NCBI GenBank assembly: GCA_946482375.1
Contig: CAMLRH010000017.1
Location: 1 to 18,966 of the forward strand
Length of the DNA stretch: 18,966 nt
DNA from: an uncultured Caulobacteraceae bacterium
GTDB taxonomy: Bacteria; Pseudomonadota; Alphaproteobacteria; Caulobacterales; Caulobacteraceae
Direction: 5' to 3'
Below, piece after piece: positions 12,817 to 18,966 of this stretch. The notes beneath the pieces are model-generated. The model saw only the letters and a program-made list of their open reading frames with translations. It did not search any database and was not told where the DNA came from. A program made the translations under genes and the position numbers. Each line of letters opens with the position of its first letter. Within the stretch, counting starts at the first letter, position 1.

Positions 12817-13059
12817 ATGCCTAGGTCGCGCCACCCCAACAAAGAGGTTGAGGAGGCCGTCCAGGACGCGGAAACGAAAGGATGGACTTGGCGCCAGATG
12901 GGCCATTGGGGCCGTCTCTTCTGCGCCCATGCAGACCGAAACGGATGCCAGGTCGGCGTGAATGGGACGCCGAAGAACCCAGGGAATCACGCGCGCCAAA
13001 TTCGACGAGCAGTGGATCGGTGCCCGCACCAACACGAGGCCGACGATGAAGACGTTTGA
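12817..13059 (+). CDS. Small basic HicA-like protein (candidate toxin or RNA-binding partner)
   Basis: The 80-residue protein reads PNKEVEEAVQDAETKGWTWRQMGHWGRLFCAHADRNGCQVGVNGTPKNPGNHARQIRRAVDRCPH. The arrangement is an N-terminal helix with a GW turn, a GHxWGRLxC strand, an RxGCxxxVxxTP strand and a C-terminal NHARQIRRxV helix with a CPH end. It is compatible with a HicA-type double-stranded-RNA-binding fold, whose proteins are of similar length and pair with a HicB-like regulator. I infer this from size, pattern and partner. The classical HicA GSHH motif is not present, although H30 (GHWG) sits in the equivalent position. Cys/His pairs (C36, H38, C44, C69, H71) could bind metal. It overlaps the next gene by 14 bases. 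No strong ribosome binding site is visible. Codon use is less GC-extreme than the GTA genes, suggesting acquisition. Confidence 0.75.
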   Translation: MPRSRHPNKEVEEAVQDAETKGWTWRQMGHWGRLFCAHADRNGCQVGVNGTPKNPGNHARQIRRAVDRCPHQHEADDEDV

Positions 13060-13576
13060 ATTCGCGATCATCGCTTCCGGTTTGAACCCTGAAGCGGAAG
13101 ACTATGAAGCGCGCTTCTACGAAGCAGGGTGTGATGACGCCACCATTTCGTTCCAGAAGGGCTACACGATTGTGGACTTCGCTCGGGATGCAGAGTCCAT
13201 CGAGGAGGCTATCACTTCCGCGATCAAAGACGTCACCGTCACCGGCGCGCATATTGAACGCGTCGAACCTGATCCCCTGGTCAGCTTGGCTGAGATAGCC
13301 GCGCGTACTGGTCTGACGAGGGCGGCCGTTTCGAATTACGCGAAAGGGTCGCGAGGAGCCGGCTTTCCGCCGCCAGTCGCCCGCATTACCTCGGAGAGCC
13401 CATTGTGGAGTTGGGCGGCCGTGACCGCCTGGCTCTACAGACGTCGCCGAGTGACGAAGGCTGTCGCCTGCGAAGCCAAGGTCTTCGAAGCTGCAAATGA
13501 GGCGCTGTCGGACGGCGATCCAGATCTGGGCGCTCGGCTGAAGCAGCGGCTGCGCCAGGTCGAGCCGGCGCTTTAA
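13046..13576 (+). CDS. Helix-turn-helix protein with N-terminal HicB-like domain (candidate antitoxin / repressor)
   Basis: This 176-residue protein has two parts. Residues 1-75 (FEFAIIASGLNPEAEDYEARFYEAGCDDATISFQKGYTIVDFARDAESIEEAITSAIKDV) form an alpha/beta ferredoxin-like domain of the EAGCDDA type, which recurs in bacterial regulators. Residues 80-135 contain a helix-turn-helix, SLAEIAARTGLTRAAVSNYAKG, followed by GFPPPVARITSESPLWSWAAVTAWL, reminiscent of MerR/AlpA-like winged helices. The C-terminus is a charged helix (ARLKQRLRQV). It is likely a DNA-binding repressor of its own operon and possibly the antitoxin of the overlapping small protein. The start is the ATG at 13046, inside the end of the upstream gene. 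The naive upstream GTG/ATG starts in frame from 12962 are shadows of that gene. Confidence 0.8.
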   Translation: MKTFEFAIIASGLNPEAEDYEARFYEAGCDDATISFQKGYTIVDFARDAESIEEAITSAIKDVTVTGAHIERVEPDPLVSLAEIAARTGLTRAAVSNYAKGSRGAGFPPPVARITSESPLWSWAAVTAWLYRRRRVTKAVACEAKVFEAANEALSDGDPDLGARLKQRLRQVEPAL

Positions 13577-13590
13577 ACGCTCAGCCGACC

Positions 13591-13608
13591 TGTTGCCAAA
13601 ATGCAACA
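13591..13608. repeat. Small inverted repeat before the DnaJ-like gene
   Basis: TGTTGC and GCAACA with a 6-base spacer form a short dyad in the 64-base gap between the helix-turn-helix gene and the DnaJ-like gene. There is no run of T after it, so a rho-independent terminator is unlikely. It could be an operator or chance. Confidence 0.35.
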
Positions 13609-13640
13609 AACGGCCTTGCGTCCCTTGGCGAACGCTCTAG

Positions 13641-14597
13641 ATGATGGGGATGAGCAGTTGGGCAGACGAGGACGTCTTGGCGCGCGACCCGTATCAGGAG
13701 CTGGGCGTATCCCGCGGCGCGAGCGCTGACGAGGTCCGCAAGGCTTTCCGAAAGCTCGCCAAGCAGCACCACCCCGACACCAATCCCGGCGACAAGGCCT
13801 CCGAGGAGCGGTTCAAGCGCGTTTCCGCCGCCTTCGACATCCTGGGCGACGAGGAGAAGCGCAAGAAGTTCGACGCCGGCCAGATCGACGCCGACGGCCG
13901 CGAAACCTTCCGCGGCTTCAACCCCGGCCAGGGCCCGTGGGCCCAGCAGGGCGGCTTCCAGAACGGCGGCTATCGCGGCGGACCCGAGTTCGAGGGCGCC
14001 GACCTCAACGACATCCTGGGCGAGATGTTCGGCCGTCGCGGCGGCGGCGCGGGCTTCGGGTTCGGCGGCGGTCGGGGCGCGGATGTGCGCGCGCGGTTGG
14101 ACGTCGACCTGGAAGACGCCATCCGGGGCGGGACCAAGCGCATCAGCTTCTCCGACGGCCGCACGCTGGACGTCACCATCCCCAAGGGCGCAATCGAGGG
14201 GCAGGTCCTGAGGCTGAAAGGCCAGGGGCAGCCGGGGCCGCGCGGCTCCGGCGACGCGCTGATCGAGCTGCATATCCGCTCCCACCCCATCTTCAAGAAG
14301 AAGCGCGACGTCCTGCACATGGATCTGCCGGTGTCGCTGCCGGACGCGGTGCTGGGCGGCAAGGTGCAGGCGCCGACGCCGGACGGACCCGTCAGCCTGA
14401 AGGTGCCGAAGGGCTCCAATTCGGGCGCGGTGCTGCGCTTGAAGGGGCGCGGCCTGACCGACCCCAAGACCGGCAAGCGCGGCGACCTGCTGGCGCGGCT
14501 GGTGGTCACGCTGCCCGAGGGCCACGACCCCCAGCTCGAGGCCTTCGCCGAGCAGATGCGGCGCGAGCGGCCCTACTCGCCGAGGCGGCGGATGTGA
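13641..14597 (+). CDS. CbpA-type DnaJ co-chaperone (J domain, G/F region, C-terminal substrate domains; no zinc finger)
   Basis: This 318-residue Hsp40 protein stimulates the ATPase of DnaK and delivers unfolded clients, in the cytoplasm. The J domain spans about residues 16-82 with YQELGVSRGASADEVRKAFRKLAKQ and the HPD motif at 44-46 that contacts DnaK. A Gly/Phe/Gln-rich linker (95-155) follows, including FNPGQGPW and GGGAGFGFGGG. Two beta-sandwich substrate domains carry VTIPKGAIEGQVLRLKGQG and VSLKVPKGSNSGAVLRLKGRGL, and the last segment is RGDLLARLVVTLPE. The four CxxCxGxG zinc motifs of canonical DnaJ are absent, so it is of the CbpA/DjlA-like class B type. ATG at 13641 is the first of several close candidates (13644 and 13650); the short N-terminal extension is not conserved, so 13650 is nearly as likely. 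Confidence 0.93.
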   Translation: MMGMSSWADEDVLARDPYQELGVSRGASADEVRKAFRKLAKQHHPDTNPGDKASEERFKRVSAAFDILGDEEKRKKFDAGQIDADGRETFRGFNPGQGPWAQQGGFQNGGYRGGPEFEGADLNDILGEMFGRRGGGAGFGFGGGRGADVRARLDVDLEDAIRGGTKRISFSDGRTLDVTIPKGAIEGQVLRLKGQGQPGPRGSGDALIELHIRSHPIFKKKRDVLHMDLPVSLPDAVLGGKVQAPTPDGPVSLKVPKGSNSGAVLRLKGRGLTDPKTGKRGDLLARLVVTLPEGHDPQLEAFAEQMRRERPYSPRRRM

Positions 14598-14627
14598 CCG
14601 GTGGTCGCATACGCGCTCGATGAACGT

Positions 14628-14661
14628 TATTCAGGCGATATTCAGGCTGACGGTCCTATCT
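14628..14661 (+). promoter_or_regulatory. Tandem OmpR-family response-regulator box upstream of the PepSY/two-component operon
   Basis: The 9-mer TATTCAGGC occurs exactly twice, at 14628-14636 and 14639-14647, with an 11-bp period. That spacing places both copies on the same helix face and is the hallmark of binding sites for OmpR/PhoB-family regulators such as the one encoded downstream. A weak -10-like CTATCT (14656-14661) follows 8 bases later. Transcription would then begin very close to the ATG at 14670, which has no Shine-Dalgarno, so a leaderless mRNA is possible. Confidence 0.6.
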
Positions 14662-14669
14662 CTCTCCGC

Positions 14670-15068
14670 ATGAAGCGTTTCGCTGTCCTTCTCACGATCT
14701 TCGCGATCGGCGTGACCCTGCCGGGTGTCGCCGACGCGCAGAACCGTGGGCGCGACCGCGACCGCAGCGAACAGGTGCGCGAACGCAACCGCGATCGTGA
14801 CCGCGACCGTTCCGACAGCCTGGGCTCCAATTGGCGTCCGCAGCAGGACGAGGCGCGCCGTGGCGTGAGCCAGGGCCGCATGATCCCGCTGGAATCCATC
14901 GCGCCGCGCCTGAACCGCCGCGCGCCGGGCCGTCTGCTCGACGCCGGCATCGAGAGCCGGGGCGGCCTGCCGGTCTATCGCGTGCGCTGGCAGGCGGCGG
15001 ATGGCCGTCGTATCGACTACCTTGTCGACGCCGCCACCGGCATGATCATCGGCGCCGACGGGGAATAA
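14670..15068 (+). CDS. Secreted PepSY-domain protein with Arg/Asp-rich linker
   Basis: The 132-residue protein starts with a signal peptide (MKRFAVLLTIFAIGVTLPGVADA, cleavage expected before QNRG). A striking alternating Arg/Asp/Glu stretch (about residues 25-47, with RGRDRDRSEQ and RNRDRDRDRSD) comes next. The PepSY-like domain follows at about 73-132 with MIPLESIAPRLNRRAPGRLLDAGIE, YRVRW and the end IDYLVDAATGMIIG. PepSY proteins encoded beside two-component systems are commonly periplasmic partners of the sensor, so it may modulate the kinase encoded two genes downstream. ATG at 14670 is chosen because it starts the signal peptide and lies after the tandem regulator box; an in-frame GTG at 14601 would place that box inside the gene. 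It is separated from the regulator gene by 8 bases. Confidence 0.85.
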   Translation: MKRFAVLLTIFAIGVTLPGVADAQNRGRDRDRSEQVRERNRDRDRDRSDSLGSNWRPQQDEARRGVSQGRMIPLESIAPRLNRRAPGRLLDAGIESRGGLPVYRVRWQAADGRRIDYLVDAATGMIIGADGE

Positions 15069-15076
15069 CGACACCC

Positions 15077-15757
15077 ATGCGAATCCTGCTCGTCGAGGAC
15101 GATCCCGATCTGTCCCGTCAGCTCAAGCAAGCCTTGGGCGACGCGGGCTACGCCGTCGACCATGCCGCCGACGGCGAGGAAGCTCACTACCTGGGCGACG
15201 CCGAACCGTACGACGCCATCGTCCTCGACCTCGGCCTGCCGAAGGTGGACGGGGTGACGGTGCTGGAGCGCTGGCGTCGCGACAACATCTCGACGCCGGT
15301 GCTGATCCTGACGGCGCGCGGCGCCTGGAGCGAGAAGGTCGCCGGGTTCGACGCCGGGGCCGACGACTACCTGACCAAACCTTTCCATACAGAAGAACTG
15401 CTGGCCCGCCTGCGCGCGCTGCTGCGGCGCTCGGCGGGGCATGCGACGCCGAACCTGGAGTGCGGCGCGCTGCGGCTCGATCCGCGCGCGGCCCGGGCGT
15501 CGGTCGATGGCGAGCCGCTGCGGCTGACCTCGCTGGAGTACCGGCTGCTGCACTATCTGATGATGCACCAGGGCCGGGTCATCAGCCGCACCGAGCTGGT
15601 CGAGCACCTCTACGACCAGGACTTCGACCGTGACTCCAACACCATCGAGGTGTTCATCGGCCGCCTGCGCAAGAAGATCGGTCCCGACCGGATCGAGACG
15701 GCGCGCGGCCTCGGCTACCGGCTTGTGCCGCTGCCCGGAGAGGTTTCCGCAGCGTGA
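15077..15757 (+). CDS. OmpR/PhoB-family DNA-binding response regulator
   Basis: The 226-residue two-domain regulator has a receiver (residues 1-115) with the acidic pair D8-D9, phospho-acceptor D51 in VLDLGLP, T79 in LTARG and K101 in YLTKPF. The C-terminal winged helix (about 125-220) has LTSLEYRLLHYLMMHQGRVISRTEL, YDQDFDRDSNTIEVFIGRLRKKI and the closing RGLGYRLV. The Arg/Leu pattern LxxExxLLxxL followed by the RLRKK helix is typical of PhoP/QseB-like members. It is expected to be phosphorylated by the kinase encoded next, whose GTG start overlaps its stop (GTGA, 15754-15757). The 11-bp-period TATTCAGGC repeats upstream of the operon are its probable binding site. The specific signal is not visible. 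Confidence 0.96.
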   Translation: MRILLVEDDPDLSRQLKQALGDAGYAVDHAADGEEAHYLGDAEPYDAIVLDLGLPKVDGVTVLERWRRDNISTPVLILTARGAWSEKVAGFDAGADDYLTKPFHTEELLARLRALLRRSAGHATPNLECGALRLDPRAARASVDGEPLRLTSLEYRLLHYLMMHQGRVISRTELVEHLYDQDFDRDSNTIEVFIGRLRKKIGPDRIETARGLGYRLVPLPGEVSAA

Positions 15758-17139
15758 CGGCGGCTGGGCGGCGCCCATCGCTTGTCCGCCGGCTGACGTG
15801 GCTGGCGGCGGGGTGGAGCGCGTTGGCCCTGCTCGTCACCGGCGTCCTGCTGACCACCGCCTTCTATCAGGCGTCGCTGCGCCGGTTCGACTTCGGCCTG
15901 GCCGACCTGTCGCAAGGGCTGCTGGCCGGCGCCGCGGTGGCGGCGAACGGGGAAGTCCAGGCCCCGCGGCTGACCGACGCCCGGGCGCTCAGGGCCTATT
16001 CCGGTCGCTACTGGCAGATCGCCGAGCATGCGCGGGGCGGGCGGATGCGCGCGCTGGTCCGCTCGCGCTCGTTGTTCGACCAGGAACTCGGCGTCACCAA
16101 CGGCGCGCTGGCGAGCGTGGCCGCCGATCCCGGGTCGGAGGTCTACTACGACACCATGGGCCCGCTGGGGCAGCCGCTGCGGGCAGTGGCCATGCAGGTG
16201 ACCCTGCCCGGCCGCAAGGCGCCGGTGATCATCATGGCCGCCGAGGACCGCACTCCCATCGACCGCGAGGCCCGACGCTTCGCCTTCCTGACGGCGGCGG
16301 CGCTGATGCTGCTGGGCGCGGGCCTGCTCGCCGCCATCATGATCCAGGTGCGGGTGGGCTTGCGTCCGCTGTTCGACCTGCGCCGGGAGATATCCGACGT
16401 GCGCAAGGGCAAGATCGAGCGGGTCGGCGGCGCCTATCCCGTCGAGCTGGAGCCGTTGGCCACAGAGCTGAACGCGCTCGTCACCCACAACCAGGAGGTC
16501 GTCGAACGCCAGCGCACACACGTCGGCAACCTGGCGCACGCACTGAAGACGCCGCTGTCGGTGATGCTGACCGAGGCCTCGCAGCGGCCGGGACCGTTGG
16601 CCAAGGTTGTTACGCATCAGGCGGATCTGATGCGGGGCCAGGTAGACCACCATCTGCGCCGCGCCCGCGCCGCCGCCCGGGCCCAGAGCCATGGCGAGCG
16701 TACGTTGGTCGAGCCGGTGCTGGACGAACTGGCCTCGACGCTCGAGCGCATCTTCCTGCCCAAGGACGTGGTCATCGACTGGCGCGCGCCGGAAGACCTT
16801 TGCTTCCGCGGTGAGCGGCAAGACCTGCTGGAGATGGCCGGCAACGTCATCGAGAACGCCGGCAAGTGGTGCAAGGGCAAGGTCCGTGTGAACGCCGCCC
16901 CACACGGCGATGGCCGGCTGCTGCTGAGCGTCGAGGATGACGGTCCAGGCCTGCCGCCGGAGCGCCGGGGCGAGGTGCTGAAGCGCGGCGCGCGGCTGGA
17001 CGAGAGCGCGCCGGGGTCCGGTCTAGGCCTCGCGATCGTGGACGAACTGGCCCGCGCTTACGGCGGGTCGCTGACGCTTGGGGAGTCCGCCATGGGGGGC
17101 CTGAAGGTCGAGATCACGCTGCCTAGGGCGGAGAGTTGA
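15754..17139 (+). CDS. PhoQ-like membrane sensor histidine kinase
   Basis: The 461-residue kinase has an N-terminal membrane helix at about residues 15-36, a periplasmic sensor region of roughly 140 residues, a second helix at about 176-197 (AFLTAAALMLLGAGLLAAIM), and a HAMP-like linker. The dimerisation helix has phospho-acceptor His262 in HVGNLAHALKTPLSV. The ATP-binding domain has the N box NVIENAGKW (from 364), the G1 box VEDDGPGLP (393-401) and the G2 box GSGLGLAIV (421-429). The HALKTPLSV form of the H box and the short sensor are typical of PhoQ-type kinases. The ligand is unknown, and the secreted PepSY protein of the same operon is a candidate input. The start is a GTG overlapping the regulator stop. 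A family A repeat follows the stop directly. Confidence 0.95.
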   Translation: MTAAGRRPSLVRRLTWLAAGWSALALLVTGVLLTTAFYQASLRRFDFGLADLSQGLLAGAAVAANGEVQAPRLTDARALRAYSGRYWQIAEHARGGRMRALVRSRSLFDQELGVTNGALASVAADPGSEVYYDTMGPLGQPLRAVAMQVTLPGRKAPVIIMAAEDRTPIDREARRFAFLTAAALMLLGAGLLAAIMIQVRVGLRPLFDLRREISDVRKGKIERVGGAYPVELEPLATELNALVTHNQEVVERQRTHVGNLAHALKTPLSVMLTEASQRPGPLAKVVTHQADLMRGQVDHHLRRARAAARAQSHGERTLVEPVLDELASTLERIFLPKDVVIDWRAPEDLCFRGERQDLLEMAGNVIENAGKWCKGKVRVNAAPHGDGRLLLSVEDDGPGLPPERRGEVLKRGARLDESAPGSGLGLAIVDELARAYGGSLTLGESAMGGLKVEITLPRAES

Positions 17140-17296
17140 ACCCTCCTCCCTCGAGGGGAGGAGGGCAGGGTGGAGGGTGTGGCCGCTGATCTTGGTGAAG
17201 GACGCCAGTAGGCTCAGAGCCTTACGCGCCCATCCGTCAGATCACCGCGCACACCCCCATCCCCGACCCTTCCCCCCTCGAGGGGGGAAGGGAGTG
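17140..17296 (+). repeat. Family A composite palindromic repeat, copy 5
   Basis: The outer palindromes lie at 17141-17165 (nearly identical to copy 1) and 17267-17292, with a central GGCTCAGAGCC and the same GGGTGTGGCCGCTGA and CACCCCCATCCCCG boundaries. It lies outside the GTA cluster, which shows the family is dispersed in the chromosome. The left boundary again reads TTGAACCC, with the TGA serving as the kinase stop. Confidence 0.87.
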
Positions 17297-17330
17297 GTTC
17301 CGGACTTGTTTTTAGGATAGCCACCCACCC

Positions 17331-17846
17331 ATGCGTCTTTGGCCGAAATCCCGGAAGGCCCAGCGGCGGCTCACCGTCGTGCTGGCGGCGGCGCCGGTGC
17401 TGGCGCTGGCGGTGGGGCTGGCGCTCTACGGCCTGCGGGATTCCATCTCCTTCTTCTACACGCCGTCGCAGGCGATCGAGGCCAAGGTGCCGGCCGGGCG
17501 GTCGGTGCAGCTGGGCGGGCTGGTCGAGACCGGCAGCGTCATCCGCCATCCCGACGGGCGGGTGGAGTTCACGGTCGCCGACCGGATTGCGGCCTCGAAG
17601 GTCGTCTATCACGGCCAGTTGCCGGACCTGTTCCGCGAGGGGCAGGGGATCGTGGCGCAGGGCTCGTTCGACGGGGAGGGCGTCTTCGTCGCCAGCCAGG
17701 TGCTGGCCAAGCACGACGAGACGTACATGCCCAAGGAAGTCGCCGACGCCCTCAAGGAACAGGGCGAGTGGCATGGTGACGACGAACCAGCCCAATCGGG
17801 GGCGATTGACACGAATGCGCCCAAGTCCCGCCCAACCAATTCCTAA
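17331..17846 (+). CDS. ccmE: Cytochrome c maturation haem chaperone CcmE (CycJ)
   Basis: CcmE binds haem covalently in the periplasm and hands it to the CcmF/CcmH lyase for attachment to apocytochrome c. The 171-residue protein has a basic N-terminus, one membrane anchor (about residues 14-33, VVLAAAPVLALAVGLALYGL), then FFYTPSQ and the OB-fold (GRSVQLGGLVETGSVIRHPDGRVEFTV; YHGQLPDLFREGQGIVAQG). The haem-binding motif VLAKHDETYMP has His128 and Tyr132. The C-terminal tail from about 145 is acidic then polar and not conserved. ATG at 17331 fits the anchor start, with a distant AGGA (17314-17317). The next gene is degP; the ccmF/ccmH genes that usually follow are not here. The TAA stop overlaps no gene. 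Confidence 0.95.
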   Translation: MRLWPKSRKAQRRLTVVLAAAPVLALAVGLALYGLRDSISFFYTPSQAIEAKVPAGRSVQLGGLVETGSVIRHPDGRVEFTVADRIAASKVVYHGQLPDLFREGQGIVAQGSFDGEGVFVASQVLAKHDETYMPKEVADALKEQGEWHGDDEPAQSGAIDTNAPKSRPTNS

Positions 17847-17949
17847 TGACACAAAGGTAACTTGAGGGGCTTTGCGCGCTGGTGCATCGCACCTAGGTTC
17901 TCTAGCGAGTTCCGGCGCTTGGCCGGGAAACACAGAAGACGGAAGACAT

Positions 17950-18966
17950 ATGGCCGCCAGGAAAACGGGTTTTGTCGTAGGCGCAGTTGCGGGTGTGGGC
18001 GTCGCCGCCGCCGCCCTGGCGGGCGTGGGGCTTCGCATGAGCCCGGCTTCGGCCGAGCAGCCAATGCTGATGAGGACGGCCAACACCCAGGCCATGTTCG
18101 CGCCGCCGCCCGGCGCGCCGATGTCTTTCGCCGACATCTTCGAACAGGTTTCGCCGGCGGTCGTTTCGATCGACGTCACCTCGCGGGTCCAGGCCAACGC
18201 CTTCCGCCGCATCCCCGGCTTCGAGAACTTCCCATTCGACATCGTCCCCAAGGGCCAACAGCCGGGCCAGGAAGGCGAGGACGGCGGCGGCCAACCGCAG
18301 CTGCCGCGCGCCCAGGCCTCGGGCTCGGGCTTCTTCATCTCGGCCGACGGCTACGTGGTGACCAACAACCACGTCGTCGAGAACGCCGAGAAGATCACGG
18401 TGACGCTGAAGGACGGCCGTGAGATCGAGGCCGACGTGGTCGGCCGCGACGAGGGCACCGACCTCGCCGTGCTGAAGGTGCGCGGCGGCGGGCGCTTCCC
18501 GTATGTGAACTTCGAGAACTCCGCCAAGCCGCGCGTCGGCGACTGGGTCATCACGGTCGGCAACCCGTTCGGACTGGGCGGCACGGCGACGGCGGGGATC
18601 ATCTCGTCCTACGGCCGTGACATCGGCGACACCTTCGTCGACTACATCCAGATCGACGCGCCCATCAACCGGGGCAACTCGGGCGGTCCGACCTTCGACA
18701 TCTATGGTCGCGTCATCGGCGTGAACACGGCGATCTTCTCGCCGTCGGGCGGCTCGGTCGGCATCGGCTTCGCCATTCCCGCCGACGTCGCCGACACCAT
18801 CACCAAGCAGCTGATCAGCGGCGGCAAGATCACCCGCGGCTACATTGGCGCGACCATCCAGAACTTCACGAAGGAGATGGCCGAGGCTCAGGGCCTGAGC
18901 CAGAAGGGGGCCATCGTCTCCGACCTGGTTCCGGGCGGTCCGGCCGAACGCGCCGGCCTGCAGACC
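17950..18966 (+). CDS. degP: DegP/HtrA-family periplasmic serine protease (3' truncated by window edge)
   Basis: This is a periplasmic protein quality-control protease. The 339 visible residues begin with an N-terminal signal or anchor segment (FVVGAVAGVGVAAAALAGVGL, about residues 8-28, then SPASA). The trypsin-like domain carries the catalytic triad at about His141 (TNNHVV), Asp171 (GTDLAVLK) and Ser244 (NRGNSGGP), plus GSGFFISADGYVVTNN and SVGIGFAIP. The first PDZ domain begins near 300 (TRGYIGATIQ) with the GGPAERAGLQ motif at the window edge; the rest, probably a second PDZ, is outside. ATG at 17950 has GGAAG just upstream. The 103-base gap after ccmE contains CTTGAG (17861-17866), which vaguely resembles a heat-shock -35, but no convincing -10 partner, so a heat-shock promoter is only a guess. 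Confidence 0.95.
   Translation, partial: MAARKTGFVVGAVAGVGVAAAALAGVGLRMSPASAEQPMLMRTANTQAMFAPPPGAPMSFADIFEQVSPAVVSIDVTSRVQANAFRRIPGFENFPFDIVPKGQQPGQEGEDGGGQPQLPRAQASGSGFFISADGYVVTNNHVVENAEKITVTLKDGREIEADVVGRDEGTDLAVLKVRGGGRFPYVNFENSAKPRVGDWVITVGNPFGLGGTATAGIISSYGRDIGDTFVDYIQIDAPINRGNSGGPTFDIYGRVIGVNTAIFSPSGGSVGIGFAIPADVADTITKQLISGGKITRGYIGATIQNFTKEMAEAQGLSQKGAIVSDLVPGGPAERAGLQT

Noticed and set aside
17861..17900. Heat-shock-type promoter before degP (CTTGAG)
   Set aside because: Only the -35-like half is present at acceptable similarity; no convincing -10 element at the proper distance could be found by eye.
17862..18422. Open frames overlapping the start of degP in other frames, on both strands
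   Set aside because: They are shadows; the frame from 17950 has the signal segment and an intact catalytic triad.

Overview
The window looks like a Caulobacterales-type alphaproteobacterial chromosome (Caulobacter, Phenylobacterium or Brevundimonas level; the genus is my inference). The grounds are very high GC, an RcGTA-type gene transfer agent (GTA) head-tail cluster in canonical order with no integrase or attachment site, dense G/C-rich palindromic intergenic repeats, and ccmE and degP type housekeeping genes.

Positions 1-12696 hold the right-hand part of the GTA structural cluster, all on the + strand apart from two inserted genes. In order: portal (5' cut by the window edge), a small membrane/coiled-coil protein, prohead protease, major capsid, head-tail adaptor, stopper, tail terminator (DUF3168), major tail protein, a GTA gp10-type tail chaperone, a 57-residue second chaperone, a very short tape measure, DUF2460 distal tail protein, DUF2163 hub, NlpC/P60 cell-wall peptidase and the 1250-residue host-specificity protein with a TIM-barrel-like domain. 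Together they would build a small siphovirus-like particle. Two small membrane-protein genes (1937-2275, and a DUF805 gene at 6325-6795) sit on the minus strand inside the cluster, like phage morons.

The most unusual property is heavy colonisation of this cluster by palindromic repeats of at least four families (eight copies within it, a ninth downstream). They lie only at junctions between non-overlapping genes, and six of them carry the purine-rich Shine-Dalgarno of the next gene. One (8246-8350) has overwritten the hub/peptidase junction. The hub gene has lost its stop and runs 108 codons on into the peptidase gene in another frame, while the peptidase takes its ribosome binding site and GTG start from the repeat. 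A further copy extends the peptidase C-terminus.

Positions 12697-13576 hold a small, less GC-rich two-gene module directly behind the GTA: an 80-residue HicA-like basic protein overlapping a 176-residue helix-turn-helix protein. A perfect TGTTAAC/GTTAACA inverted repeat overlaps a TTGACA promoter element upstream. This is a plausible, little-described toxin-antitoxin-like or regulatory pair and the best candidate here for an under-described system.

Positions 13577-18966 look like host chromosome: a CbpA-type DnaJ co-chaperone; a PepSY protein, response regulator and sensor kinase operon preceded by a 9-bp direct repeat with an 11-bp period (a likely autoregulatory OmpR-family site); another family A repeat; ccmE (haem chaperone of cytochrome c maturation); and degP (3' cut by the window edge). 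ccmF and ccmH, which commonly lie between ccmE and degP in alphaproteobacteria, are absent.
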